64,000 bases of DNA from Procambarus clarkii (GCF_040958095.1 NC_091160.1:40405730-40469729), one strand, 5' to 3'. Counted from the stretch's first letter, positions 23,841 through 50,089 are shown. Notes: generated by a model from the letters alone, not told the origin. Program-made: numbers and translations.

Positions 23841-23925
23841 CACCCAACACACTTGCTCACTCCTCTAGGGATGCAAGTCACATCATACACAAGACAGTGC
23901 AAGAGTGGATAAAGGAACTAGCATA

Positions 23926-24611
23926 ACTTTACCCAATCTAACTAAATTCAACCCAACCTAGCCTAACATAACCCAACCCAACCTAGCCTAACATAACCCA
24001 ACCCAACCAAACCTAACATAACCCAACTCAACCTAGCCTAACATAATCCAACCCAACCTAGCCTAACAACCCAACCCAGCCTAACATAACCTAACATAAC
24101 CAAACCCAACCTAGCCTAACATAACATAACCCAACCTAACCTAACATAACCCAACCCAACCTAGCCTAACATAACATAACCCAACCCAACCTAACCTAAC
24201 ATAACCCAACCCAACTTAGCCTAACATAACCCAACTCAACCTAACCTAACATAACCGAACACAATCTAGCCTAACATAATCCAAACCAACCTAGCCTAAC
24301 ATAATCCAACCTAGCCTAATATAACCTAACCTCACCTAACATAACCCAACCCAAACTAGCCTAACATAACCCAACCCAACCTAACCCAAACCAACCCAGC
24401 CTAACATAACTCAACCCAACCTAACCTAACCCAAACCAACCCAGCCTAACATAACCCAACCCAGTCTAACATAACCCAACCCAGTCTAGCATAACCCAAC
24501 CACCCAACCTAGGGTAATATAACTCAAACCAACCTAGCCTAACATAACCCAATCCAGTCTAACATAACCCAACCCAACCTAGCCTAACATAACCCAACCA
24601 AAACAAGGTTA
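23926..24611. repeat. Telomere-like pentamer array (25-bp higher-order unit)
   Basis: About 680 bp of diverged 25-bp units made of five pentamers (AACAT AACCC AACCC AACCT AGCCT), each close to the arthropod telomeric CCTAA. No perfect telomere run. Confidence 0.85.
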
Positions 24612-24639
24612 ACATATTAAGTAAAGTACAGTACTGTAA

Positions 24640-25384
24640 CGTAAACAATTGAGTGTTGCACCGAAGACTCGTCTCAGTGACAGGTCTATCTGGTGTTGTT
24701 GTTTCAATCATCAATCACCCCACGCTGGTCACGGATCTCACATCTGGCACCAACGTGGGGCCGTTGTCTTTTCACTGTGCGTTACTGCTACTTGCTGCAG
24801 TCTTGTCGAGCTGCCATTGCATCTGGAGTGGTTGCCCACTATTGTTAAGAGTAGTTAGGGTCAGCATTACTGCATGCGGTCCGAACTGGAAGCAGTTATT
24901 CCGTTTAGCCTAGCCTTGTCAAGCACCACGACAGACATTAACGTAACGTCAGATGATTCCTGCCACGTATCGTTAGTATTAAGTTTTATGAATAAACTAA
25001 TTGTTGAACTACAAACGCCTTTATGTTCACACCTTCAGAACCCTTGTACCCAGTATCGACTTTGCCATTATTACTGTTATAAATGTGATCCCTTTCATGT
25101 TGCCTGGATTACTTGGATTTGAACTGCATTCATGGCCGTACACACCAAATAAATTCTATTTGATGTGAGGATCTTATGAGCTACTCTGATGACCTCCCTC
25201 TGAGGTCCCAGAAGCTCCACAACCCAGTGGATAAGGAGTGCCAAGGATTTGGACTCCTACAGCTGCTCTATGCATCCCTAGTCAGTCATTAAAGTATAAT
25301 CATCCCTCAGCATATGTTTGATGCTAGTTCAGTCCTTTCCTGACTGAGGTTTCTTGTAACCTATTCACCTCTAAAAAGGATAAT
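24640..25384. other. Unique-looking spacer between two pentamer arrays, possible LTR/PBS remnant
   Basis: tggcaccaacgtggggcc near 24745 resembles a tRNA-Lys primer-binding site and directly follows a CA-ending string. No LTR pair or coding domains are seen. Open frames here look random. Confidence 0.25.
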
Positions 25385-25515
25385 CTCACACCAACTTAGC
25401 CTAACATAACCCAACCCAACCTAGCCTAGCATAACCCAAGCTGGCCTAACATAACCCAACCTAACCTAGCCTAAAATACCCCAACCCAATCCAAATTAAC
25501 CCAACTAAGCCTAGC
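25385..25515. repeat. Second telomere-like pentamer block
   Basis: Same AACCT/AACCC pentamers as 23926-24611, resuming after a ~770-bp interruption. Confidence 0.75.
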
Positions 25516-25639
25516 ACAGTAACATAATAGATCCTACCTTAAGCCAATACATCCTAAGTTAATACATCATAACCGAACAAAACACCGTATATAGTTTTGA
25601 CAATCAGAAAATGAGCAGTGTGGAAATGTGTGTAAGATT

Positions 25640-26405
25640 GGACCACATCCTGGCCACACCACCACCACCACCACCACCACACCCCAGCCACACCATTACC
25701 ACACCCCGGCCACACGACCACCATCACACCCCGGCCACATGACCACTGCCACACGACCACCACCACAACCTGGCCACACCACTACTACCACAACCCAGCC
25801 ACACAACCACCATCACACCCCAGCCACACGACCACGACCACACCCCAGCCACACGACCACGACCACACCCCGGCCACACAACCACGACCACACCCCGGCC
25901 ACACGACCACAACCACACCCCGGCCACACGACCACGACCACACCCCGGCCACACGACCACCACCACACCCCGGCCACACGACCACACCCCGGCCACACGA
26001 CCACGACCACACCCCGGCCACACGACCACAACCACACCCCGGCCACACAACCACGACCACACCCCGGCCACACGACCACAACCACACCCCGGCCACACGA
26101 CCACACCCCGGCCACACGACCACCACCACTCCCCGGCCACACAACCACCACCACACCCCAACCACACCACCACCACCACACCCCAACCACACCACACCCC
26201 GGCCACACCACCACACCCCGGTCACAACCTGGCCACACCACCACCACCACAACCAGGCCACACCAACATCACCACACCCCGGCCACACCATCACCACCAC
26301 AACCTGGCCACACCACCACCACACCCCGGCCACACCACCACCACCACCACAACTAGTCCACACCAACATCACCACACCCCGGCCACACCACCACCACCAC
26401 ACCGT
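25640..26405. repeat. 25-bp CA-rich minisatellite
   Basis: A 25-bp unit (ccccggccacacgaccac plus variants) with shorter half-units. The plus strand is almost free of T. Long open frames occur on both strands and are composition artefacts. Confidence 0.9.
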
Positions 26406-26409
26406 CCAG

Positions 26410-27035
26410 CTGAGCAAATTATTGGCCTAGAGGGACCTCAATAAGCCGAATAGGCGTTCTGTTCCCGACTATGGGAAATTAGGAAAACCATTTCTGCAAC
26501 GAATAGGATACTGCACTGCGTTTCAATTTAGGCACAAATATTGGGCAGGGGCATGAAAGGGAGTACAGATGTGGGTTTGCTGGACACACCTGTAATGAAG
26601 AAACGTGTCCCCAGGTGAGAGAAGGCACGTGGGGGGTCAAAATACGGTAAGCCAAGCCACCTCTCAATCTTCCACACCTCTTAGTATTTACATTGAGGCG
26701 GCGGTGTCCGGACACCTGGCCCAGGATACGAAATATTGCTCCTCTAACTTATCTCTCTTATTTTCTTTGATAAATGTACACAATTATTAGGCAGTTATAT
26801 TATAATTAAGATCAGCACTTTTTAGTGGGCCTTATGTTCGAAATAAGTTACATAACACAATTTTCTTGGCTACTTACATTAGCTTTGTTTAAATTTTCGG
26901 ACACAGACTAGGAAAATGTATTTCAATGATAGTTTATTTGCCATATCACGTGGAAAATATATACGTGCATAAACAGTTCTGTAAATAAATCCGCAAGAGA
27001 AAATAAATGTATAAGTTAATTTGTATTTATTATAA
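26410..27035. other. No gene seen
   Basis: Non-repetitive by eye, AT-rich to the right. No coding signal or recognised element. Confidence 0.4.
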
Positions 27036-27044
27036 CATGTACAA

Positions 27045-28365
<1,321 letters not shown>

Positions 28366-28559
28366 ATACGCATCACTGCTTGCGATGGATCAAGCACATG
28401 AAGGTCGAACATGGAACAAAAAATTGTAACATCCATTATCAACAGCATAATTCATACACAGAGCAAGAGTTTCAGTTTCATCTGTATGGATATCATCTCA
28501 AATAGACGTTGTCCGGCATGAAGACAGGACACGGAGGCTAAAGCTGCATGTGATAAGCC

Positions 28560-29045
28560 TGAAATTGAGCTAGACCTAGATATTACAATCTCCGGAGAAA
28601 GTTCAACACCGGGCAGCAAAAATAATTCCAGAACTAAGTCAACTCTCACATCAAGACAGGTTGAGGGTCACAAGGCTAACAACACTACAAACCAGACATA
28701 GGGCCATCATCGTAAACTTCAAAATACTAATTAATTTAGAGGTTGCTGAATCGGATAATTTCAAAATCTCAAATGTAACACAAACAAGGAGCAACGGTTT
28801 CCAGCTCAACAAGCCACAATTTAAGACTTAAAACAGGAAATGCTTTTTCACTTACAAGGTGAAAACCCATGGAATCGCCTACCCGCCGAAGCCACAAATG
28901 TCAAAACTCCGTGGAACTATAAAATCCCGCTTGAAAAAATCAGGACAAACGGGGGAGGGGAGGGGGGGAGGATCTTTGACAAGCCACCGGCTTCTTGTCC
29001 TCATCGAGGCCACTAGAAGGTCAATAGTGGCTCTCAGGTAAACTC
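28560..29045 (+). mobile_element. LINE 3' ORF fragment
   Basis: Broken reading includes AAKIIPELSQLSHQDRLRVT and acccatggaatcgcctaccc (PWNRLP-like). A related 3' end is at 54185-54350. Frameshifted. Confidence 0.45.
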
Positions 29046-29049
29046 AGCA

Positions 29050-29835
29050 TCCGTCTCACATCAGAGGCCCTCCGAAATGCAATGGCTCTCCGCCTTGCTG
29101 GTCCAGTCGGGCACACTGAATATGGGTGTATTAATTTCCAGTGAGGCAGTGGCTGACAGATTCGGCCAGCATTACCTGTTTTGACAAGGCACAGTGAAGT
29201 TAATGACCATTAAAATGAGTCTTATCACAGCTGGACGTCCAGCAGAGAGCCCCATTATCTATTGCTCCATAACTGACATTCCTGTCGGTCACATAACACT
29301 TTAATTTTCTTTAGTTTATTTATAATACTTTACTTTAGTTATTTCACCATTTATAACATAACCAATCTCTGGTTATCACTGATACTGCCACCAAGCGAGT
29401 TGCAACGAATTATGACTAGCTTAAAGTTAACTTAAACCTACTTAACGCTGCCACCACCTTCATCTTTGCTGAAAATGATTACTTTACGGTCACCGACGGC
29501 GAAGAGTACTGTTCACGGAAGAGTTAAAGTTGTTAATTACTCTAGGGGGTGGCATGGGCACCGAACCCGGACATGCACTCACCTGTTGTGACCTATCCCG
29601 GAATATCTATACTGGCACAAGGGGGGGGGGGGGTTGGAGAGAATACGGTCGACTCCCACTATTCACTGGCATCCAAGTAATTCTAAAGCACTTTTGATAG
29701 TTACGGGCGGGAGGAAGATGATGTAACATGTGATAATCGTATTCACAACTTAGGGAGATGTCCACAGGATACTTGGGCCTGCATGGAATGAATAAGCAGG
29801 AACGAATGAACACACCAGAGGGACAGTTTACTATT
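29050..29835. other. No gene seen
   Basis: Contains a short poly-G run near 29622-29633; otherwise no recognised element or coding signal. Confidence 0.4.
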
Positions 29836-29838
29836 ATT

Positions 29839-30240
29839 GTAACGTCCGAATACGTGTACGTGTTTCCTTAGTTAGCTACACTAAGTTTAGTGATTTTTCA
29901 TATTTATTTTGTAGTTTTTGGTTACAGCAGTCGTTTGATGGTAGTGCCGTAGACGTTAAGACGAAGCCTGGAGCAGAGCAGAGCTGAGTGAGGCCTGGGG
30001 TAGAGAGCTCGGATGAGGGGTGAGAATCGTAAAACGTGGCGCTCTGAATGCGGACAGAGTCGAAGAGCTCGATGCGGGACGAGAGCATGGAAACTCGATG
30101 CGGCCGGAGTCTGTCTGTCTATGTCGAAGCTGAAGCGTCTTGTGAGGGTAGGAACTGGACACATCGAGTGTTACATTCTTGTTGGTGAATGTTGAAGATG
30201 TGCGGTATCTCGCAAGCATCTTTACTGTCGGAAAATCCGA
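29839..30240. mobile_element. LTR-like fragment
   Basis: Starts tgtaacgtccgaatacg; shares cagagcagagctgagtgagg and gtgttacattcttg with 18472-18800. Confidence 0.4.
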
Positions 30241-30244
30241 CACC

Positions 30245-31290
30245 ATTTAATAATATCATACTGGCAGATAATATTGCTGCATTGTATAAACAAGTTAACC
30301 CATAGAAAATGTAACTTGTAGTGGAATTTTCCGTCTATAGAAAACGGGATATCATTACCACATACTATTATAAATTCACCAGCTATTCTGCTGGGAATTA
30401 TTCTTAAATACATTAGTCTTTGGACTTTACCATCCTAAAAACATCTTATATAAATTAACTTAATTATCAATATTAAAATAGAGTAAATGTGACCCTTCTA
30501 TCACTTACTGTCATCTGGACAATGTAGGCCAGTAGCGTCAGTGAGGAGGAAGTGGTCAGCCATTGTTGTTATTGTACTTAGACCAGAGGCACGGAAGCAA
30601 TTCGGCTCCTGTTAATTTTACTTGGACGAAGTGTTATGGAAACCAAAGATGTACCATCATCAACACGCTGTCAACAAATACAAGTTAAGTGCTCTGCCGA
30701 AACCCATTTATCTATCATTTGTGGCCATTAATGTCATTAGATAGGGGCGATCCGGTTAGAATACGAACTGCCTCTTAATAAAAGGTAATTAAGCCTAGGT
30801 CTTTATGGTTCCTTGTACAGTGTTTTCTCTGATATAGCTGTCATATATTAGGATTCTGGCTTTACAGCTAGCGTCCTTTTGACAGGTCAAGACGAGGAGC
30901 ATGCTTTGTGTATCAGTTACTGGGTGATGGAAGCCACCTCACACGAGGAAATTTGGTGCCTACATCCTAGTTATATCTGGTGAACTAGGGCCTACTGTAC
31001 AATAAGATAAGGAACCTCTTCAATGTTTAACAATATATGTAGTTTAATACTGTAGTTTGATTGGCTGCATATATATAAATTCAATATAAACCCCCTCCCT
31101 AATGTGTAGAGGATCGATTTGTGAGATTATTGAAGAAATACAGTCCACTTATCATCATACAAATTGCTATCGAAATATATAAATTAACGTTAATATAAAT
31201 TCTATATAAATTCATATAAATTAAATAAATATAAATCTCACAGGTCGGTTCCCACATTTACTTAACTATTTTTGAAATTAGACTGATGAT
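30245..31290. other. No gene seen
   Basis: AT-rich intergenic sequence, no coding signal. Confidence 0.4.
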
Positions 31291-31296
31291 TAGTCA

Positions 31297-31405
31297 TTAT
31301 TGTTGTTTTTGATTCAGCTACTCAAAACAAAAAGCTCCAAGTACCACGGGCTATGGTGAGCCCGTTGTGGACTTACCTGGCACAGGAGCGGGGCTGTATA
31401 TTCTG
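31297..31405 (+). mobile_element. Short SINE-like repeat (gattcagctactc family)
   Basis: Contains gattcagctactcaaaac, cgggctatggtgagcccg and acttacctggcacaggagcg. Other copies at 32760-32885, 46488-47620 (split) and 48028-48105. Confidence 0.6.
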
Positions 31406-31799
31406 TGAAAGATTACTGTCAAATCTTTCACAATATCTAAAACATAGCGAAAGATACAACAGTAATCACACGCACCGACGACCGTAGGAGGCTTTGTATA
31501 TATGAGGCTGTGTTCATTCGGTAGCTGACACCAGTAATCAACATTTAGATGAATTCGACTTCGAGCATACAAATGTTCGATGGTCCCTCACTGATCCGGA
31601 GGGAAGATGTGAGACCTAGCGGACAGCTAGAAGCCGCAGTCAGGCAACAATCATCTCACCCTACCCTTCGCCATTCCCTACGATTAAGGGGCTTAATTTA
31701 GGTAAGTGAGTAGGTGAATTGTAGAGTGGGGTGTACCCACACTTATAAATGTCAAGCTTTCTTCTTGTAAGCTTTATGGGCTCACCATAGCCCGTGCTA

Positions 31800-32345
31800 C
31801 ATGGACATTTGATGTTCCTCAGGGCAGCATACTTGGCCCTCTCCTCTTTCTCATCTACATTAATGACCTTCCAAATGCCTCCCAACACCTCAAACCAATT
31901 CTATTTGCTGATGACACAACCTTCATTTACTCCAGGCCAGACCTCCTTGCTCTAAATGTCACAGTGAATACGGAGCTAAATAAAGTCCATCTCTGGATAT
32001 CTGCCAACAAACTCACCCTCAATATTGACAAAACTTTCTATATTTTGTTTGGCAATAAATCCTCAAATCAAATAAATCTCAGGATAAACAATACCAAAAT
32101 TTGTAACAAAGTAGATGGCAAATTTCTTGGCGTTCTCATTGACAACAAGCTGAATTTCCAGGGACACATTCTTAATATATCAAAAAAAGTTTCAAACATT
32201 GTTGGCATTCTTTCTAAGATCAGATATTATGTACCCCGCCCTGCCCTGGTGACACTCTATTACTCTCTCATCTATCCGTATCTCAACTATGGTATTTGTG
32301 CTCGGGGTTTTACTACCCAAAATCATTTACGTTCTGTTTCATGAA
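31800..32345 (+). mobile_element. 5'-truncated LINE reverse transcriptase fragment
   Basis: Reads PQGSILGPLLFLIYINDLPN and FADDTTFIYS, then NTELNKVHLW to GICARG. The RT motif FADD is intact here but the element is truncated at both ends. Confidence 0.75.
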
Positions 32346-33039
32346 ACATAAGGAAGAGGAAAAAGCATCCAGCACAATTTATGAAGACGGCAGTAGGAGC
32401 ATAAGGCTTCAACATGACAGAGGACTGTCCCATGGAGCATCACACTCCAACAGCCGCCCACGAAGGCCCTCTCACGACGGCAACGGGCTGTAAAGGGACA
32501 GGGACAGAAAGGACGAGAGCCACGATTCTAGCGCGAATCGTCTCTACTTGTCTCATGTTTTTTCACTTAAGAAGAAAGTTGAAGAATTAACTCTCCGAAA
32601 TTCATTTTACAATTTAATTAAAGCGCTAAGAAATGAGTTTCGTTGACGCTTGTCAACATTATCAAAAGCAAAAGCAGGTTACAAGTTACATGTGATTGAT
32701 TGATTGATGAAGATTAAGCCATCCAAGAGGTGGAACAGGCATGAGTAAGTTATAAACGTTATTGTTTTAGATTCAGCTACTCCCAACAAAACGCTCCAAG
32801 CAGCCATGTTATGGTGAGCCCGTTGTACTCATCTGGCACAGGAGACGTGCAAGTTACAAGTGTTATTGTTGCTGTTTTAGATTCAGCTACTTACCTGCCC
32901 AATAAATACGAATTTTGCAAATTAACTGAGAATTCGACGTTCATAAGTGACAATTAGACAATCCTGCCGGGGACGCCATACCTGCGAGCGTCGTCACAGG
33001 AAATACAACTACACAGACCGTTCATTTTTTTTATATACA

Positions 33040-33290
33040 AGATATTTTACATTTTTGTAAAGCCACTAGCACGCATAGCGTTTCGGGCAAGTCCTTAATC
33101 CTAACTTTTTTCCCCGGAATACAACCTGCCAAATCCTTTAACAATCAGGTACCCATTCACTGCTGGTTAAAGAGGCTACAGATAAGGATTGGCGCCCAGT
33201 CAATCCTCCCCAGCCAGAATACGAAACAGGCCAAAGCGTTCGCGAAGCGCCCGCCGAGTGCTTTACCACTACGCCACGGAGACGGTTATG
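33040..33290 (-). mobile_element. tRNA-derived SINE just past transporter copy 1
   Basis: Minus-strand head gtctccgtggcgtagtggta with tail cgaaacgctatgcgtgctag. It lies immediately beyond the position of the ancestral transporter stop codon. A similar SINE (54885-54990) sits further downstream of copy 2. Confidence 0.7.
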
Positions 33291-33312
33291 AAAACAAGAT
33301 TGTCGTGAGAGG

Positions 33313-45621
<12,309 letters not shown>

Positions 45622-45939
45622 GACGCCTCTCTTACTTCACCTGTTTCAGTATATACACAATTAAAAACCATAATGAAGGATGCCTGGATTTTTTATTTTA
45701 AACATTATGAAAGAAGCCTATGCTAGACTTGCAGAATTCAAAATAACTTTTAAATACATGGATGAAAGGGGATACTTAAAAATTATTCACGAGATTCGTG
45801 AAACCGACTTCGCAGTACGCAGTAGTTGTATGGTGGCCATATCTAAAAAAAAAAGCACATACACAAAATATAAAAGGTACAAAGACAAGCCATCAAATGA
45901 CTTCCAGACCTAAAGCACACAAGAGCTATGAGCTTGAGG

Positions 45940-46480
45940 TGTAAAACAGGCACGTGCCAGGAAAGAGAAGGTAAGGAGATATAATCACCACATAAAACCC
46001 CTGACAGGAATCGACAAATTTGCTAAAGTGGAATTATTAAAAACTGAGACTTCTGGAATAAGAGGCCACAGACTAAAGCTTAGAAAGCAATAGTGTTGAA
46101 AACTTATGCAAAAGTTCTGCTTTGCGAACAGTTGTAGAAGGTTACAATAATTTAAGGGATGTCAGTAGATGCCAAAACTATCAGCGGGTTCAGTCATATG
46201 ACAAAGATGAAGGGGAAGACGGGACACCACGAGCGTTGCTCACATCCTGCAACTACACTTAGATAATTATAAACTCACACACACATAATGTAATTGCAGG
46301 TACCTCTTGATCTTGGTGGCATAATACACCTATTATCACCACCGTGGAAGATGGCTTGTTTAGTGCAGATGAAAAATCACAATAACGTGGCTGAAAAATA
46401 TTGACCAAACAACACACTAGAAATTGAAGAGACGACGACGTTTCCGTCCATCTTGGACCATTATCAAGTCGAATGTGATA
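45940..46480 (+). mobile_element. LINE-type 3' fragment and associated repeat
   Basis: Broken translation includes ETSGIRGHRLKLRKQ and RTVVEGYNNLRDVSRC; followed by gacgacgtttccgtccatct and tggaccattatcaagtcg, a repeat I associate with decapod retroelements. Confidence 0.45.
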
Positions 46481-46487
46481 AGACATG

Positions 46488-47660
46488 GTTGTTGTTGTTG
46501 TTGTTATTGTTATAGATTCAGCTACTGGGAACAAAAAGTTCCTGTTACGAACCCGGATTCAGCGTCCGAGCCGGGAGCAGTGACAAACACGCCATCTGTG
46601 GGTCAGCTCCCGAAACCCCCGCCAAACGAACGACGACACCTAGTGAGGACAGCGTGTACTGGCCTCGAGGACCAGTTTCCAGTCTGGTTCAGCGCTCAAC
46701 ACCGCCGCTCCTGACCTCTGGTGAGGTGGTGCTCCGACGACAGCGCCATCTAGGGAGTGGATATGTCGGGCGTTTGTATCTGAGCCTGTAAGTGTGATGT
46801 TTTAGTGTCCCTGTTATTGATGACGTGTCTGCTTACAGAGCCGACCTGGGACCACTGTGATGGAAGTGGAGTCAGTCTACCCGAGGCAGCCAGTCTCCAT
46901 ACAGTGAAGTTTGCTGCAGCTGTTGTGACGTCGTCCCCCCGGAAGAACACTGTGGTGTGTTAAGCCTGCCAGTGGAGTGGCAGTGAACGGATTTACCCGG
47001 GACCGACGGTTGGAGACGATAATCCACTGGGGTATTGAGGACAGGAGGGTGATTGGTGATATCACACGAGACTCCTGTCTAGGGCATACCCCCTTTTATC
47101 GTTCGTGGAGTGGCCGTACCAGCCTTGGTGGCTCAGTACCTTCCAGCAGACCTGCTGGACGTGTGGTTGACGGCCTCCACGACGGTGCCCCCAGTGGACC
47201 TGTGTTGTGGCTGACCTGTGGCCAGGGTAGGCTCGGCGTTCCAGAAGACACGTCTTGAGGCCACGAAGAAAGCACCAAGGAATCGGCACCGAAAGTGGTG
47301 TGGCACCAGAGTCTTCAGCAGAAGACTACAGTGAATAATCCCCTTTGTAAAGTGTTAATACCCTTCCCCCTTGTGTACGTTTTACTTTTATATATTTAAA
47401 TGGTGAAGGTTATATTATATTAAGTTCTTACCTTTCTTTCCCTACTCCCTTTAAGTTACTTGCGTCACGGATCGCATCCCTTGATAGCCTCTACTGGCTT
47501 GGGGCCGGATATATATCTTCCTCTAACTACATCAGAGTAAGAACCCCGTTGCGTCCCGAGAGGGCCGTAACAGTTCCAAATAGCACGGGCTATGGTGAGC
47601 CCGTTGTGGACTTACCTGGCCAACCCGTTCTCGCACTTTCTTACAGTCAATATTGACGTA
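46488..47660 (+). mobile_element. Short SINE-like repeat split by a solo LTR
   Basis: gattcagctactgggaacaa at 46514 resumes after the LTR as cgggctatggtgagcccg at 47584 and acttacctgg at 47610, matching the intact copy at 31297-31405. Confidence 0.65.
46543..47572. mobile_element. Solo LTR, 1030 bp, with GTTCC target duplication
   Basis: Begins TGTTACGAACCC and ends GGGCCGTAACA; terminal TGTTAC/GTAACA are inverted. GTTCC occurs at 46538-46542 and again at 47573-47577. No internal retroelement genes, so it is a solo LTR of an LTR retrotransposon (superfamily not determined). Confidence 0.85.
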
Positions 47661-47991
47661 TTAAATATGTGCATATGTGACATACTAAATATACTAGTTT
47701 ACCTTGAAAAGCTTTATAGAAAACACCGACCTTACCTAACCTTCTTAGTATATTAGGAAAACCATCTTATTGCTTCGTAATTACAATTATTACTTAACCT
47801 GTACCTATAATAGGTTAAGTAATAATTGTAATTACGAAGCAATAAGATGCTTATCTTAACATACTAAGAAGGTTAGGTAAGGTCGGTGTTTTCTATGAAG
47901 CTTTTCAAGGTAAACTAGTATGTTTAGTATGTCACATATGCACGTATTTAATAAGTCAATATTGACTATACGAAAGTGCGAGAACGGGTTG
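47621..47991. mobile_element. 371-bp palindromic (fold-back) element
   Basis: The ends caacccgttctcgcactttc and gaaagtgcgagaacgggttg are perfect reverse complements. The arms stay almost perfectly complementary to a centre near 47809. Inserted in the same SINE-like repeat as the solo LTR. Confidence 0.85.
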
Positions 47992-48109
47992 CAACGACAC
48001 AGGAACGGGGCTGTAACTTGTGAGACAAGGTTGTTGTTGTTTTAGATTTAGCTACTCAGAACGAAGTGTCCATGTAGCACGGGCTATGGTGAGCCCGTAA
48101 TGAGACAAG

Positions 48110-48955
48110 GGAGGCAAGGGCATTAAGTAAGGCAAGAGAGAGGTGAGGAGATGGAAATCCTAGAGGAAGATAAGAGCAAGGCAAAATGTACGGAAGGTAA
48201 GATGTAATATAGGATGTAATAATAGGAGTAAGAATGGGAACGTACGAGAAACAAGAGAAAGAAAGAGAAAAAGGAAAGGTAGGCTTGTGTTAGGTCACGT
48301 TTGTTAGAAAGTTTAGAACATATGAGTATATTCTGTGAAAGGGAGAGTCAACAGCAACAAAGCCAGGACTCAGGTTCAGCTTGGGTAAGTGTATCAGAGC
48401 CGATTCGACAAGACGGCGTCTGTGTAGAGTATAGGCAGGAAAAATTATTTTAGAAGACCAATCAATAGGTCTTCTTTAGTAAAATTCTCTTTTTTTCAGT
48501 AATGAGAAGTCATTATGAATTATAATACTGTCAGCATTCCTTATTTTTGTTCGATCAATTTTTCTCACACATTTCATTACTTGGGCAAACGAGGGATGTA
48601 CACAGAACATGAAGTAAACTTTAATGAATAATATGGTAACATTTATTGTAGGCAACATAACCCCTTCTAACGTTACCATTCTAACAACCTTCTAACGTTA
48701 CCTTCTAACAACCATTCTTGGAACTGTCTACCCACACAACCTCAAGCTCGTATGCAAAAATATCAACATGATAACACACACCTCTGCACATTCAGAGATG
48801 ACATTTTACTGTATTAGATACGAACAGTAATGGTGAGCTTACCAGAGTGAACAACTGTGGTGGGGAGGAGCTGCGGTACCCACCGTGTTCAGGTCCACAC
48901 TGACCCCAGTAGCATCAGTAACAGCCAGCCTCCCCACCACAACTGTTGGGCGGGG
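48110..48955. other. No gene seen
   Basis: Purine-rich left half, AT-rich right half; no coding signal or recognised element. Confidence 0.4.
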
Positions 48956-48960
48956 AGAGA

Positions 48961-49860
48961 GGTTCAGCCTGTCACATGATTGGGAAGGTCATTCCACATT
49001 CTCGGTCCTTTGATTTGTAGAGCATTTCTAGTTTGATTAAGTCGTACTCTTGGAATATGAAATAGATATTTGTTTCTGGTGTGGTGCCCATGGGCTCTGT
49101 TACAACTTTCAATGAAGCTTTTAAGGTCATAATTGACATTATAGTTCGCAGTTTTAAATATATAGAGTACACATGAGAGGATGTGCAGTGACTTAATATC
49201 TAACATATTTAAAGATTTCAGTAGGGGTACCGAGTGATGTCTGGGGCCAGAGTTAGATATTGTTCTAATAGCAGCTTTGTGTTGAGTAATAAGAGGACGT
49301 AAATGATTTTGGGTAGTAGAACCCCAAGCACAAATACCATAGTTGAGATATGGATAGATGAGAGAGTAACAGAGCGTCACCAGGGCAGGGCGAGGTACAT
49401 AATATCTGATCTTAGAAAGAACGCCAACAGTTTTAGAAACTTTTTTGCTATATTTAGAATGTGTCCCTGGAAATTCAGCTTGTTATCGATGAGGACACCA
49501 AGGAATTTACCATTAACTTTGTTACTAATTTGTATATTGTTTATTCTTAGATTAATTTCATTTGAGGATTTATTTCCAAACAAAATATAAAAAGTTTTGT
49601 CAATGTTGAGGGTGAGTTTGTTGGCAGTTAGCCAAAGATGGACTTTATTTAGTTCAGTATTCACTGTGACATTTAGAGCTAGAGGGTCAGGACTGGAGAA
49701 AATAAAAGTTGTGTCATCAGCAAATAAAATTGGTTTGAGGTGTTGTGAGGCATTTGAAAGGTCATTAATGTAGATGAGAAAGAGGAGAGGGCCAAGTATG
49801 CTGCTCTGTGGAACACCAATATATGGACTCTCGTACATATACATTGACGTAAAGGACACT
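48961..49860 (-). mobile_element. 5'-truncated LINE RT fragment
   Basis: Minus strand reads GVPQSSILGPLLFLIYINDL, FADDTTFIFS, NTELNKVHLWLTANKLTL, then in a shifted frame GICAWGSTTQNHLRPLITQH to MWNDLPNHV. One frameshift near 49380. Confidence 0.75.
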
Positions 49861-49861
49861 T

Positions 49862-49995
49862 AGATAGACACACAGAAATCACAATTGCGTGATGCATCAA
49901 ATGAACAAAAATGTAGGACCATGTCGTAGCCGAGTTGATTAAGGCAGCGTCTGGGATGCTCTTGGACGCAGGTTCGAATCCTCTTCACGGCCCTT
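49862..49995 (+). mobile_element. tRNA-derived SINE
   Basis: cgtgatgcatcaaatgaaca is followed by ccatgtcgtagccgagttga and acgcaggttcgaatcctc (A and B boxes). Acceptor-like ends pair only partly, so it is not a tRNA gene. Confidence 0.65.
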
Positions 49996-50089
49996 GTGGA
50001 TTTGTACAATTAGATAGAATTTGGTACTACTCACTTTATATAGTCTGGAAACAAATGAAGCTAAAACCAAATTTAAATAAGGCCTTCTT

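Noticed and set aside
25628-26417. Long His/Thr/Pro-rich and Gly/Val/Trp-rich open frames on both strands
   Set aside because: They are translations of the 25-bp minisatellite in several frames, with no splice or start context.
45640-45660. TATA-like tatatac upstream of transporter copy 1 ATG
   Set aside because: Too close to the ATG to leave room for a 5' UTR, and AT-rich strings are common here.
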